Source: Naganishia liquefaciens (Eukaryota; Basidiomycota; Tremellomycetes; Filobasidiales; Filobasidiaceae). From it: DNA of 64,000 bases. The stretch lies in assembly GCA_013423385.1 (NCBI GenBank), contig BLZA01000043.1:248001-312000 (forward strand), written 5' to 3'. Every line of letters starts with the position of its first letter. Positions within the stretch are counted from its first letter, which is position 1. The notes under the pieces are model-generated. The model was not told the DNA's origin, ran no database searches, and saw only the letters and a program-made list of their open reading frames with translations. Below, one piece after another: positions 14,682-26,641 of the stretch. Position numbers and translations under genes: made by a program.

Positions 14682-17391
14682 CTATAAATTGTAGTTGTCG
14701 TCCATGCCAGTCGCACCGCTGCATGTCCCTCTTTGCCAATCTCCACTCTTTCCTCCTTCTTTACGCGTTACCATGAGATCTCGAATCACCATCTCCTTTC
14801 CCGCGACTGCCTTGACCATGTCCCAAACCGTGAGCAGTGCACTCGAGGCCGCAGTCAATGCCTCCATCTGTTCTGAAATCAGCCAGGGTGGGAGCAACAG
14901 CGGCTGCTGGACTGACCTCGACACCAGTTTTACCCTCGCATTCGGCCACCGCCCGAACGCATACGTAGCCGCCCTCGCTCGGCATTGCGGGTGAATCGCG
15001 AGTCGCGGCCTGAAGTTTGAAGTTGACTTTGAGGTCGGTAAGGCCGATAGGATGACATAGCGGTATCAAATCGCTGGTGCGCTTTCCGGCCATGATCCCT
15101 GCGATTCTGGCTGTGCCAAGCACGTCTCCTTTTTTGAAAGATTCAGGAGACCGCGCGAGGATATCGTATGCCGCAGGCGGAAGATAAATTCTGCCCGTTG
15201 CCGTAGCGCGACGGGTGGTGACGGTCTTGCTGGAGATGGAAACCATAGACGCTCGGCCTGAAGAGTCGAGATGGGTCAAGATTGGAGATGTCGAGATGTC
15301 ATCTTGCTGTGATCGTGACCCGTTGTGTTGATGCCGTACGCTACTGATGGTTTTAGGCGAATTGCGAATCGCCTGATAATGTTGTTGGCCTGAGCTCCTC
15401 AGTACAAGTGGAATGAAGTGCGCAGTTGAACGGTGATATACCCGTTTCCTATGTCGTGATGTTGCTAACGTTAATGCAATGATGCGTTTCCAGTTTTGGG
15501 CCGTGCTGTTTCAGAAATCTGTCAACCGACCCGTGTTTTGCTTACTTCAAAAAGCAAACACTTACCATGACTCGGTTGACGCTTTCCGCCGAAGACGAGA
15601 TCCAAAAAATACAAAACCAATAATACACCGGCGATTGTCCAAGACAGACGGAAGGAAGTGCGGAACGCATCAACCTCCAATCATGACCATACTCCTATTC
15701 TGCATCCCCGCCAACAGATCCATACCTGCGTGTTTTGCCTTCTTGTTCCCCACTGCGAGGGAGATGACGTCCAATAGCTGCTCGTTGACATGATTCGGTA
15801 ACGCTGCCGTCGATGTCGAGGCATTTCGCATAACGTCTCGCAGGGAAACCTCGGTATTGTCAAACAGACACACCTGAGAGAGTTCCACACGAGTTAGTAT
15901 GCTGCAAAGGGCAGGGGACTCGGCCGAGCGGCGTACCTTGAGATGTCCATCAGCAGTAATTCGCAGACGGTTGCACGTGCCACAGAAATGGTCGCTCTGC
16001 CAGATCGTCAGGTCGTTCGATTTGGCGAAGCAAAGACACGAGACATACCATGCTGCTGATGAAACCGATCTCGCCTTTCCATCCTTTTATCTTCCAGCGC
16101 TTGCTTGTACCATCCCCGTCCTCGTTCTGCAATTGCACGACGTTGTCGTCTCCGAATTCCCCCTTGATTATGCCCAAAGCCTCATCGTAAGGCACCATTT
16201 CGTCCTTGTCCCATTTGTTGCCACTGAACGGCATGAACTCGATGAAACGTACACTGATCGGATGGTGCTGCGTTAAGCGGACGAAATCTGTCAATTCCGA
16301 AAGGTTGGTGGACCGCGTCAAAACATTGTTAATCTTGACTGATTGGAGTCCAGGCTGCCGATTAGACGATGTTGGGGGTCGAAGAAGAGCGAGTGCAGTA
16401 TCGAGCGACTTCATCACGGCCGAGTGACCTTTACGGCGGGTTATTCGCTCAAACTTTTGCTCATCAAGCGTGTCGAGACTGTGGATTGCGTCAGTGTTGG
16501 AAATGCGCCTTGAGCTGGGTACAGACTTGCCTTAGGTTGAGATGCGTCAAGCCGCTTGACACGAGTCCTTCTAGTTTCCTATGCAACGCCAGACCATTGC
16601 TGGTCATGCAAATCTTTTCCAGCCCATCTTGACGCAATTGATTCATCTCCTGAATGAGCTCTCGAAGGCCTTGACGCAGGGTCGGCTCGCCGCCAGTCAG
16701 ACGAATTTTGTTGACGCCTTGCGAAACAAATAGCTTGGCCAGATGGGCGATTTCGGTATTAGTCAAGATGGATTCGGATGGGGTCAAGGGTAGGCCGGCT
16801 GCTGGCATGCAGTAAGTACCTGGGGCATAGGGAATAAGCAAAGAGCAGGGGTATCGCTCTGGCCGGGGAGGCGAGCATACATCTGAGATTGCACCTCTCC
16901 GTCAGACTGATCCTCAAGTAGGAATGATTTCTACGATATCTGTCCATGAGTGCATGTCGGTCCGTTTTAAGGCGTGTCGACAGCGATTTCATGTTTGCCA
17001 TCTCGTGTCTACTTTCATGTAGAGCTCTATCATGGCTTGGAGGACTGGTGGCGAAAGGGCTGGGATGTAGAAGGTCGTGCTGTGCAAGCTTGGCCTGAAA
17101 TAGCGGACTCTGATCAGCCGCCATGAAAGAAGAGTTTTTTGCTGCGCTGACCCTGATATGACTCCGGTACTCTGCTGAACTTTTCCGAAAATCCTTGGCT
17201 TGCAAATCGACGGCATTTTCAAGATCAACAAAGGCTGGGCCAGCGTTGCAATCTTCTTGCAAGGCTTCTGCTGGAGCGAAACGTAGAGACGAAGGATTCG
17301 GTCTCGAAAGCCGGACCGAGGTTGATAGATGCCGCCTCAGGCAGAGCGAGCGCGGCACGGCGAATGCGCGCTGAGCACCGGACGATACCAT
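14682..17391 (-). CDS. MOCS1: MOCS1: MoaA-MoaC, molybdenum cofactor step 1, bicistronic
   Basis: This gene makes cyclic pyranopterin phosphate from GTP, probably in mitochondria: the N-terminus [20 protein letters not shown] is Arg-rich and presequence-like. The MoaA half has the radical-SAM cluster CNLRC-TYC rebuilt over an intron, [32 protein letters not shown], and the second cluster [10 protein letters not shown]...HLKVC. It ends NRSMVMIGG-stop, the C-terminal Gly-Gly typical of MOCS1A. After that stop the same frame continues open, across a 60-nt intron (15506-15565), into the MoaC half: [46 protein letters not shown] (over an intron) and TVWDMVKAV. It ends at 14682. No Met lies between the Gly-Gly stop and the MoaC core. 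An in-frame optional intron (15582-15725) would fuse the two halves. Confidence 0.93.
15582..15725 (-). promoter_or_regulatory. Probable alternative intron joining MOCS1A to MOCS1B
   Basis: The donor CAG/GTATGG follows the KKAKHA codons in phase 1. The 3' end is a long T-rich tract ending CGGAAAG, leaving a matching phase. Splicing these 144 nt removes the tail [18 protein letters not shown] and its stop, and joins MoaA to the MoaC frame. Retaining them gives free MOCS1A ending in Gly-Gly. This mirrors the known alternative splicing of animal MOCS1. It is inferred from sequence only. Confidence 0.6.
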
Positions 17392-17742
17392 TTTTTGCGT
17401 CGACGTGGGAGTGTCGAGAGTGGCAAGGGAGAGTGGATTGCAGATGGATACTTGAGAGAACCATCAGCCCCGGTATCAAGGTGGAGGCACCGATCAGCTA
17501 TTATCGGCGCGCGGCTCTAACCGAATCCGATGACCGGGCGACACGCGACCATGTCGGACGCGTGGGGCCAATCATGCGCGCGCTTTAGGGAAAGCAGCTA
17601 GCTGGGCGGATATCAAAAGGCTGCGAGGGCAACTCGCTCGCCGTGCACAGCAGATGCGCATTCTATGCAAGGCTGACAGTACGCAGGGAGCCAGTATGAT
17701 CTTTTTCGACGTTGACCAAGCGGCATATATTGCTACAACATG

Positions 17743-18929
17743 CTAGACGATAAAACCCTTGGCGACACCGACTTCCGCATTGATGACACTACTCGTCGCG
17801 GCACCCAACCGGACATTGTCCACCAGCGTCACAAACTTGACATCCAACACATTGCACTTTCGTATCCTTCCCACGCTCACACACGCGCCGTTTTCAAGGT
17901 CGCGATCCAGACGCGGCTGCGGGCGGTCCTGGCCTTCGTGATAGACGATGGCCCGTTTCGGCGCGGAGGGTACCATGCCGGGCAGGGACTGCTCAATCTC
18001 CTGTGCCTCGCAGACGTAGGCCTCGAGTGCGGACCGAATCTCTTCGGCCGACGGCGCGGGCTGCCGAGAAAACTTGATAGAGACGCAGGCGAGATGACCG
18101 TCAATGACGGGCACACGGTTGCAATGCGCCGATACGGTCAATGGCGACGAGGCGTGGTATTCGAATCCAGTTTGATCCGGAAGAACGCCACCGAGGATTT
18201 TCGAAGTCTCCCATTCGATTTTTTCCTCTTCCGATCCAATATAAGGCACCACGTTGTCGATAATGTCCATACTCGATACACCTGGGTATCCCGCGCCAGA
18301 GATGGCCTGAAGCGTGGTGACGAGCACTGTCTGAAGCGGTCCAAAGGCTCGCTCGAGAGCGGCAAGCGGTACGACGAGACCGGTGGTAGAGCAATTGGCA
18401 TTGGTGACAATGTATCCCTTTTCCAGAGACAGTGTCTTGCGTTGATGCGGGACGACCGAAAAGTGATCCGTGTTGACGAGCGGGACCATGAGCGGGACGA
18501 TGGGATCCCTTCGGTACGACTTGGCATTGGAAAAGACGACGAGTTCCGCTTGCCGAAGCGCCGGCTCGATAATGTCCGCCACATCAGAGTCCAAGCCGCT
18601 GAAGATGACGGCGCATTCCCTCATTCCAGGTGCGTCGACTGCACATTCCTGTACAATCTTGGTAGCGATGTGATCGGGAATCAAGGTCTGCTGCTTCCAT
18701 TTGGTGACTTGGGCGTATGGCTTTCCTGCCGATCGCGACGAGGCGGCGAGAACGTGGATCTCAAAATACGGATGGTCCGCAAGGAGCTGGATAAAGCGTT
18801 GTCCAACGGTACCTGATGATCCGAGGTGAAATCAAGGGACGCCGGTATTCGCACCACAGACTACGCACCCGTGGCACCGAGGATTCCAACCTTGAGCTTG
18901 GTTTGAGGGACTTGTGTAAGGACCGACAT
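17743..18929 (-). CDS. HOM2: Aspartate-semialdehyde dehydrogenase
   Basis: It reduces aspartyl phosphate to aspartate semialdehyde in the threonine/methionine pathway. The ATG at 18929 gives MSVLTQVPQTKLKVGILGAT; one intron then joins to GTVGQRFIQLLADHPYFEIH, completing the GxTGxVG NADP site. Further motifs are HVLAASSRSAGKPY, VVFSNAKSYRRDP, VPLVNTDHF, the catalytic cysteine in TNANCSTTG, ISGAGYPGVSS and SAHCNRVPVIDGH. The fungal-type enzyme is about this length. The rest is one long open exon ending AKGFIV at 17743. The gene is divergently transcribed from RAD51 across about 485 nt. Confidence 0.96.
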
Positions 18930-19159
18930 GATGATGCGAGATTCTCGTGAATGAGAGCAGTGGCATGAGGTTGTGGGCGTCACTTGAATCGCGGATGAAA
19001 TGGTGCTGGTTGACTGTTCTGTTGCCGTCGATCGCTCCTGCTGCTGCTCTCCTGCTTTTCGATTAGCATCCGTCACTGCCTGCCTGCCTCTCGCCCGAAT
19101 CCCGATAGCAGCTCCGTTCCGACAGCTTGGTAGATTCGGATTCGCCCACTCTGGTCTGG

Positions 19160-19165
19160 ACGCGT
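19160..19165. promoter_or_regulatory. Possible MluI cell-cycle box between HOM2 and RAD51
   Basis: ACGCGT lies in a palindromic context (GGACGCGTCC) about 250 nt upstream of the RAD51 start. In yeasts this word is the target of the MBF G1/S factor and is common at repair genes. One six-base match proves little. Confidence 0.3.
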
Positions 19166-19414
19166 CCGAGGGGGATCGCGTCGCGCGTCGTGTGCATCGC
19201 GTGATATCAACTTTGATCATTGATTGATTGATTCATCAGCGCGGCACATGAAGCAAAGTCACAGCGATCGCCCATCCCTTCAACTTCCTTCGCTCATCGT
19301 CGCCACCGGGACCCATTACACTACGGTAACGTATCGAGAGGTGGAAGCCACACTTCCTTTTCCACGCATAGTTCTGCCACACGCAAGAATCTCCGACAAC
19401 AACTCATCGCGGCG

Positions 19415-20869
19415 ATGGCGACCCAAGAATACGCTCAGGATCCGAACGGCGAGATGGGAATGGAGGACGAAGAGGGCCTCATCATGGCTCCTATGCTGGT
19501 CAGCAAGCTGCAGGCGAGTACTCTTCACTTTCCTTTGGGTTGGCTTCTGACTCTTCAGCTGTCATTCTGTCCTCCTCCTCGCACAACGTCTCATCTAGGA
19601 AGCAGGAATCTCATCATCCGACACCAAGAAACTGTCAGATGCCGGTCTACATACAGTCGAGGCGGTCGCCTTTACGCCAAAAAAGACATTGTGCACGATC
19701 AAGGGGATAAGCGAGGCCAAGGCGGACAAGATCTTGACGGAAGGTGAGTAAATCACCTCGCACGAGACGCTCCCGGCATCGGTGGGCTTGAGTCTGAGCT
19801 GACTCTTGGCTGTTCGCATCAGCATGCAAGCTCGTACCGATGGGTTTCACAACAGCCACAGAGATCCACTCGCGACGTTCAGAACTCGTACACATTACAA
19901 CCGGGGCCCCGGGGCTAGACACCGTGCTCGGAGGGGGAATCGAAACCGGCGCAATCACCGAACTCTACGGAGAGTTTCGAACGGGGAAATCGCAACTTTG
20001 CCACACGTTGGCGGTTACTTGTCAATTGCCAATCAGCATGGGAGGCGGCGAGGGCAAGTGCCTCTACATCGATACGGAAGGAACGTTCAGACCTGTCCGT
20101 ATGCTGGCAGTCGCGGAGCGTTATGGTCTCAATGGAGAGGAAGTGCTCGATAACATTGCGTATGCGAGGGCGTACAATGCGGATCATCAAATGCAGCTAC
20201 TAGTGCAAGCCAGTGCGATGATGTCAGAGTCGAGGTGAGCGACAGGTGCTACAAAAGTCGCCAGCCGTGCTCATCACCTCTTCGTCCGCCTGCACGCCAG
20301 GTTTTCACTCCTGATCGTGGACTCGGTGACGTCTCTGTACAGAACGGATTTCTCAGGACGAGGTGAACTCTCGGCACGTCAGATGCATCTCGCAAAATTC
20401 CTGAGAATGCTGCAGAGATTAGCGGACGAGGTATGTCTCCTGCTTGATAGGAATGCTTGGCAGTGTCTGATAATTTTGATATAGTTTGGGGTCGCATGCG
20501 TTCTCACCAATCAAGTTGTCGCTCAGGTCGATGGCGGTATGTTTGCCGGTGCAGATCCGAAAAAGCCGATCGGCGGAAACATCATGTGAGCTCTCTGACA
20601 TGCTATCGCTGTTGAGAGTTGATTTTAGCGAAATTGACCTGTCCCTCGTCATTGCAGGGCTCACGCATCAACCACGCGGATCTCGCTGCGGAAAGGACGA
20701 GGAGCTAGTCGAGTTGCCAAAATTGTCGACAGTCCATGTCTACCAGAAGCGGAAGCCATCTTTGCCATCAAGTACGTCCACCGCTCGTGCCTTTGCTCAG
20801 AATTCTCATTAGCTTTCGGGTTTCAGTGCGGATGGTATCGGCGAACCGCAAGACGAAGGTGACAAGTAA
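19415..20869 (+). CDS. RAD51: RAD51 recombinase
   Basis: It forms the nucleoprotein filament for strand exchange in homologous recombination. The start [16 protein letters not shown] leads into the helix-hairpin-helix domain: [32 protein letters not shown]. The core has the [13 protein letters not shown] segment, Walker [24 protein letters not shown], Walker [16 protein letters not shown], then [19 protein letters not shown], the L2-region motif [12 protein letters not shown], and [12 protein letters not shown]. The C-terminus is [13 protein letters not shown], with the stop at 20867-20869. There are at least six introns. The first (19514-19598) starts GCGAGT and must be a GC-AG intron for KLQ-EAGIS to be continuous. 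Confidence 0.97.
19514..19598 (+). other. GC-AG intron in RAD51
   Basis: The donor is CAG/GCGAGT and the acceptor ATCTAG. Using the nearby GTACTC instead shifts the frame and loses the conserved EAGIS...KKL region. Confidence 0.85.
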
Positions 20870-22572
20870 AACCCTAAGCTGAACGGACAGTCAAACGTCG
20901 TTGTTGTATCCATTTGATTTCGAATCGCTCGTCTCAGCACCTCAAACAAGATTGCGGAGGACTATCAGCATGCATCCGCGCGACATGGCTTGGCAACTAT
21001 ATTGGATCTCGCTATGCCTCGCTGTGGGCATCGCTACTCGGTTTACTGTTCATTGGTTGCGAAGGCAAGAATCATTGTATCAAACTAATCGCGCCAGATT
21101 ACCATTCACTTGATTCGTCAGTTGAAGTCCCGACAAACATCGCTTTCCAGGAGCAAAACGTTCGACCCTCTTGTCTCGTGCATTACGGAGCAGTCAGTTT
21201 CTAAGCGCCAGTGTCAAGCAAGGCTCCCGAAAAGTCGAGTTTCTCGCTCCATGTGTCATTAGTTAGAAGTTGTTCTTGAGACCGTCATTGAGGACAGCGC
21301 CATCCATATCTTCACATTTTATGCAGCGGTTACTCGACACGACTCTGAAGAATGTGTTCGAAGCCCATTTTTAGAGGCCTGGTAATTCTGCCGATTCCCA
21401 ACATTTCCAACGGGATTCAGCTCTCGTCTGATTCGAAGCGGAGCCATTCGCGGGTTCTCCTGCCTCAAATCGATCTGTTTCCCCACGAATGAATGCCAGC
21501 CGAGTCAGAGCCACAGTCAGCTCCTTTCAGTCGAAGGATAGCTTGAATGCAAGGTCGTCATCAGACTGTTGCTGTGATCACCGGAAGACGGACCAATGAG
21601 ATCTAGCCGCGAAGGAGCGAAAAAGACAAGAACCAACACCTTCGGGACCATATACACCACAAGAAGATGTTCCGTCAATCAAGCTTCTTCGTGTTGAAGG
21701 GAACCGGTCTAGCTGGATGTGAACGACTAGACCAGACGAGTTTGGGAGGCTCCCTGATCGACTTCTGATCATCGCCAACAATGTCTGCTTGAAAATATTG
21801 GTGGACATGCTACGATGACCGCCCCCGATGTGGGATGCAGATGAAAGCGGGGTCTCCTCCCAGGGAAACGGATGCCGCTACGCAGGGCAGCAAGTCCGTC
21901 CCAGACGAAATGCCCGCCTACTTGCAGGTTCTGCTGTCAAGGTTCCTCGACGACTCAGCTGTGTCAGAAGACCTACCTGGGTCGGCGAAGAAGCTTTGAT
22001 TGATCCTTACAGTCAAGCCTGCAGGATTGCGTTTTGTTTCAGAAAAAGTTTCAACATCAAACGAGGCACAATTGATTATCGAAAGGAGCTGAAAGAGAAG
22101 GTTGGTGAGGGCTAGTCGGCGAGCATACATTCCCGGAATCTTGGCCATCTTTGGCGTTCCAGAACAAAGGCCAAAGTAGAGGGAGGGTGGCTGGCGTGCT
22201 CCTGCCACTGCTGAAAGCTTCCATCACGGATGCACTTATAATCTGTAATCGCACAGCAGTCTTGTGGTGATTACTACAAGTTCTAAAGCAGAATCATTGA
22301 GAGAAGTACACTGTGTGACTGTCAAGCTACCAAACACGTTAGTCGCGGATGCCACATCTCCCTGGAGTGGAATCAGATATGGCAGATACAGAGTCAATGC
22401 AATTCACTTGCTGAAATTAGATAGGTATACAACTAGGTTACTTGTGAAAAGTTCGATATGCGATCATGTCCATTATTCGGTCTTTTTTCATGCTCTCTTT
22501 TCCGCTGTCTAGCCATCGTGACACCGCGCGACTGCGATTATCCATCTCTTCATGAGCCAGCGCCTCTCACGC
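20870..22572. other. Gene-free interval with one repeat copy
   Basis: It lies between the 3' ends of RAD51 (+) and CDC14 (-). Apart from the dispersed repeat (about 21560-22085) I see no gene. Confidence 0.5.
21560..22085 (-). repeat. Dispersed diverged repeat, copy A
   Basis: Read on the minus strand, this matches the plus strand of about 32480-33115 almost end to end, with many substitutions and some indels. The best shared block is a TCTGGTCTAGTCGTTCACAT core; others are around AGGCTTGACTG, GGGGCGGTCAT and ATCAGAAGTCGATC. Parts keep similarity at the amino-acid level (SSGLVVHI.LD; IDG.SS), hinting at a coding ancestor. It now looks broken, and the family is unknown. Confidence 0.7.
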
Positions 22573-24963
22573 TCATGCCAAAGGCGACCCAAATACATCG
22601 TCCTCCACCGAAGGCGACGCCTCGACCCCACCCAAAAATTTGCTCCTGTCCACAGTTCTTCCGCTCTTAACACTGCCAAGCATCATGGGAATCCGGCTGA
22701 TGGATGTCTTAGGGGTCTTCTGCGATTGTATTCCGGAATTGATTCCCCCCTCCGCAACTGCTGATTTTGTGCGCGTTATGACTCGGCCTGGAGTGGCCCG
22801 AGCGCGTCTCTTTGTCTGGCGGACAGGCGACTCTTCATTTGCTTTTCGCGTGAGCTTCAAGCCGGGAGTCTGCTGTACGCTAGGACTCGAAAACAATCTT
22901 TGCGGGTTGATCGTTGCCGATGGCGGATCGAAGATTGTCTCAAGGCGCATCCGGGGTTTGGCTGGTGATAATGGATCCGGCTTGGAAAACAGACGCGCAG
23001 TGAGGGGCGCGACACCTTCCGTCGAGTCCATGTCAGTATCTGGCGGAACGACCGTCTTGCCCAAAGGCGTCTTTCGCGCTGCAGCAATTCTTCAGCTCAA
23101 GCACTTCCTCGCTTTCGGTCCTCTCACGTTGTCCAGGCGTCCTCGTCACGATCATCTGCGCATCCCTCCTTTCCTGTGCCCGCGAAGGCGTTGCCAAAAT
23201 CTTGGAGGCGGTTTCAAAGGGCACAATCTCCTGCTTGATCGCCAGTACCGCCGCGTGATTTTCCTTGAATACGCCCTTCACCCCCTTGTCTTCCTTCCCG
23301 TCGTTTCCGATTGTATTGACAGCCGTACTCTCCGCACCAAAGACTGTTGTGCGTCGCAAGCAGTTCATTTCGTCCACGGCAGACTAGCATTTCAAGTCAG
23401 CCAAACATCGTCAGTTTTTTCCGCACAACTCACCCAACGGATCCACGTTGCAAAGTTCATATTCATAAACGCCTGCTGCGGACCGACGACCATACCTGCA
23501 AACAGACTTGAGTACACAAGCCACTCGCAGGTTGATCGAGACTTACCAGGGCGAATCAAGCGCATGAACGCAATCACCTCCTGCGGCGCGAAACCGTACT
23601 TATAGATCAAGTAAGCTGACACAGCTATCAATACCACATCCCCTACTCAGAACACACAATAACTGACCTCCAATCCTATGAGAGCTCATCAGCACGATTC
23701 ACCTTGCACATCGACGCTGACTCACAAAACCCCGGTTCTGCCCAACCCGGCTTTACAATGCACTGCAACCTTCCCCCCACGCGCGATTGTCTGATCGGCG
23801 AGACTGATAAACTCCCTCACGTATCTTTCCGGCGGATTTGAGCCGTCTGGAAAGTGCTGAAGAACAGGAGGATGTCGATAAAGGTTTACGCGACAGGAGA
23901 TGAGACAATTGTGGACGCACCATCTCAACGTGCTTCATTCCTTGCTCTTCGAATATCGCTCCGTCATATAGTTTCTCGTTCAACCGCACGACTAGCTGGA
24001 CTTCCTCCTCCTTGAAGTACTCGATCACGTTTCCCAGCGGTTTCTCTGTGGTCACGGCGCGCTGCCGTTTCGGATACTGTTTATCGACGGGCGATGCAAA
24101 TGGTATGAAAGGTCCGACTGGGCATAGATCAGCTGACACGTTTGCAGGGCAAAAGTCTTTTCTGCTCACTCGTATTCAGATCCCCATTTTCTGGCTGTTC
24201 CCACCACTTTCTCGTCCTCCAGATCAGCAAATGCATGACTCCTATCGGAGGAAAAGAACTCACTTCGTATGCCTCGACATCGAAATCCTCATCACATGCA
24301 ACCAGCCCATAGGTCCGCGCTTTCCATACCCCCCAAAGCACATCCTGAATCCCGATCCCGTGATCTGACTCCCCCTGTGCGGCATCCCGAAACGGGATGA
24401 AGGAGAATTCCGAGAGAGGAAGGTATGTATCCCACGGGGTTTGCTCCTCGACGAGTATCTGGCAGGGGTTTAGCATCAGTCGTTGCAGCGGAATCCGGGA
24501 AGAAGAGGCGTCTTACTAGATAGGTTGCGAGCAGACACGCCGCAGCAGACTTCAAGCGTTCGTCGAGCGACGAATACAGGCAGATCGCACGACCTTTGTT
24601 GCGGGGATCCTGCATCACCTGTATCAAATTTTGTGGCGCTTCATATGCCCTCGAACTCACCTCAAAGATCACACACAGTAGTGTCGCAAGATGATGCACA
24701 TGTGCGATATTCAACGGCCCATGATCGTGCGCAAACGGACTATACCCGAGCACTCCATCGATCGTCACGAGCGCGAGCGGCACATCCTCGGCCTGTGGGT
24801 GATGGTAGTTGCTTTCCCAGAGCGGAACATGACGAGTCCGTCCCTTGACGGTGAGCGGATAGCTGATACTTGTTTTACGCGGAACCGAGGTGGGTGCGAG
24901 GGTGGTGAATAAGATGCGGGAACGGAAGACGGCCGCGGGATTGGGAAGCGGTCGGAGTGGCAT
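22573..24963 (-). CDS. CDC14: Dual-specificity protein phosphatase CDC14
   Basis: It reverses CDK phosphorylation at mitotic exit, cytokinesis and septation. Exons read in order: MPLRPLPNPAAVFRSRILFT, then a DSPn domain with YSPFAHDHGPLNIAHVH and RAICLYSSLDERLKSAAAC, YLPLSEFSFIPFRDA, and GVWKARTYGLVACDEDFD. A DSPc domain follows, with GPFIPFASPVD, VIEYFKEEEVQLVVRLNEK, FPDGSNPPERYVREF and the active site AVHCKAGLGRTG. AYLIYKYGFAPQEVIAFMR and MVVGPQQAFM come next. A basic, Ser/Pro-rich tail has several S/TP sites and ends at 22573. The tail frame is continuous only if a 49-nt intron (GTGAGA...GCTGCAG, near 23090-23140) is removed, giving TPGQPRKTPLGK. Confidence 0.95.
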
Positions 24964-26641
24964 GATGGCGCGGTGTTGTGGATTCCACGTTGAATCACAG
25001 CCCGCAGTTGTCTATGCGTCTCATGTCGTGGCTGTTGCTGTCTGTTGACTGAACGTCTACCCGTCCACCTGTCTCCATCCGTGCTGCATTATGGGCTTTG
25101 ATGCTTTGATGGAAGCCTCGCTCGTCGGTAGACAATCACTCAACCACTGGGCCTGCTTACCTAATCTAATCTGCACCCCGATCGCCACCGCGCTTCCTGC
25201 GCGTCCCATCGACCGCGTATAAGAACAGCGCGCCCCTGCCGTGCTTTTGAACTCGCCTGCCCTTGTTCCTCACTAATTTTAATCAACCATTCACCGACCC
25301 GCCCTTCATCCCCTTGCTCAAACGGATGGAGTGCGCCAAGGGACCGATTCTACAGCGGTAGATGGGAGACGGACGCCGAAAGGGAGGTGCCTACTTTGGT
25401 TCGCCATGAGGGGTCTTTACGGGCTCCATAGATGAGTGTGTGAATCACAATAGGCATCGACATTTGTTATTATGACGTTGATCGTATTGATCTCGAGCGA
25501 ACGGAGCCAGCTAGAGGAGCTTGGGCTCGCCAGAGAGAACGGGGTCACTGACCGCAGTAAGAACCCGGCCCAGGTCCAGAATCTCAGGGGGAAAGCAGTC
25601 CCTTTTGTCAAGCGAGAAAAATGTGCGTCACGGCATCAGCGCAGTGCACCAAGCAGCCCGGCGGGCGCAAGATCTTCGTCCTCTGGATTAGGCAATCTGG
25701 AGCATAGTCCGTCGAATACATCCCGCTCAGGGCATAGCCTCGTCGAGTGTTGTGGGTACGTGAGGACGGGAGGCGCTGAGGCCTTCAGATCCTTAGCTGT
25801 TCGAGAACAGGTATACAGACCCCGAATGACAGGCGATGATACATCGGCGCGAGTGACATCTTTGGATATTCTGTTGCATGTTGGATGGGAACGGGCGCGA
25901 GAATAAGAGGTGTTCGAGGTTGAGCAGCTTTCGTACCGCAGAAATCAGAGGAATTCGGGACAACGTTGGTGATGAGCCTAGAACCAGTGATCACGAGTGA
26001 TTCTCGTAAGAGTTTTGACGGCAAGAAGGGTTCATCAAAGGCATTCTTTCTACAATACCCTTTTCAAATGCATGGCGGTGACAAAGCTTGAATAAGGAAT
26101 GCGCGTGTGCCCCTGCAAGCATAAGAATTGTGCAGTGATATAAGCAGAGTCTTCTGCATACGCTATCGGCGCAAAGAGAAGGTTCTGCAAAGTAAGAGGC
26201 GTATCCCAAGCATTGCCCTAGTCGTTGAATATACCTTGCTGGTACCTGCCACGCCTCTATCTCTCCCAGGAGATGCGATTGACGCCAGGCTGTCAAACAG
26301 CAAAGGCCCATTCCGTAGATGATGAGACACGCTGGGGGAATCGCGCTCGCAGGCTTTGACAGCAGTACCAAGAGGTCCTGAACAGCAGGTGGCCTGCCGG
26401 CCTGAGACCGCCCTTTTTAGAGATTTGGCAGAAACAAAGGCAGGTGTTTCCCGTCAGCATGACGCCTTCACGCCATCTCCACTCTTTCCCGTGCATGCCA
26501 ACTGGACCCTTTGCCTCCTCAACCCTGCTCCCACTCGCGGACCGCATCCTCGGTCTTCTGCCCATCTCAGCGAAGCAACACGCCAAGCATGCATAACGAT
26601 ATACTTTTCTTCCTGCTGATACAACCCTCCAAACCATTCCT
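24964..26641. other. Intergenic region, no supported gene
   Basis: It lies upstream of CDC14 and downstream of the ATP synthase e gene. The part next to 24963 should be the CDC14 promoter. A plus-strand frame of 144 codons (25472-25906) and some minus-strand frames (25785-26371) have no recognised domain and no clear splicing; I do not call them. A TATAAGAA word lies at about 25217. Confidence 0.45.

Noticed and set aside
14682-15279. MoaC as a separate gene starting at LTHLDSSG
   Set aside because: The codon there is TTG, and the frame is open upstream to the MoaA stop with no ATG; a MOCS1-type joint gene explains it better.
17740-18816. 358-codon plus-strand frame opposite aspartate-semialdehyde dehydrogenase
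   Set aside because: It is the mirror of the conserved HOM2 exon and lacks any family motif.
25472-25906. 144-codon plus-strand frame upstream of CDC14
   Set aside because: Polar, without motifs, signal peptide or clear promoter relation; not enough to call a gene.
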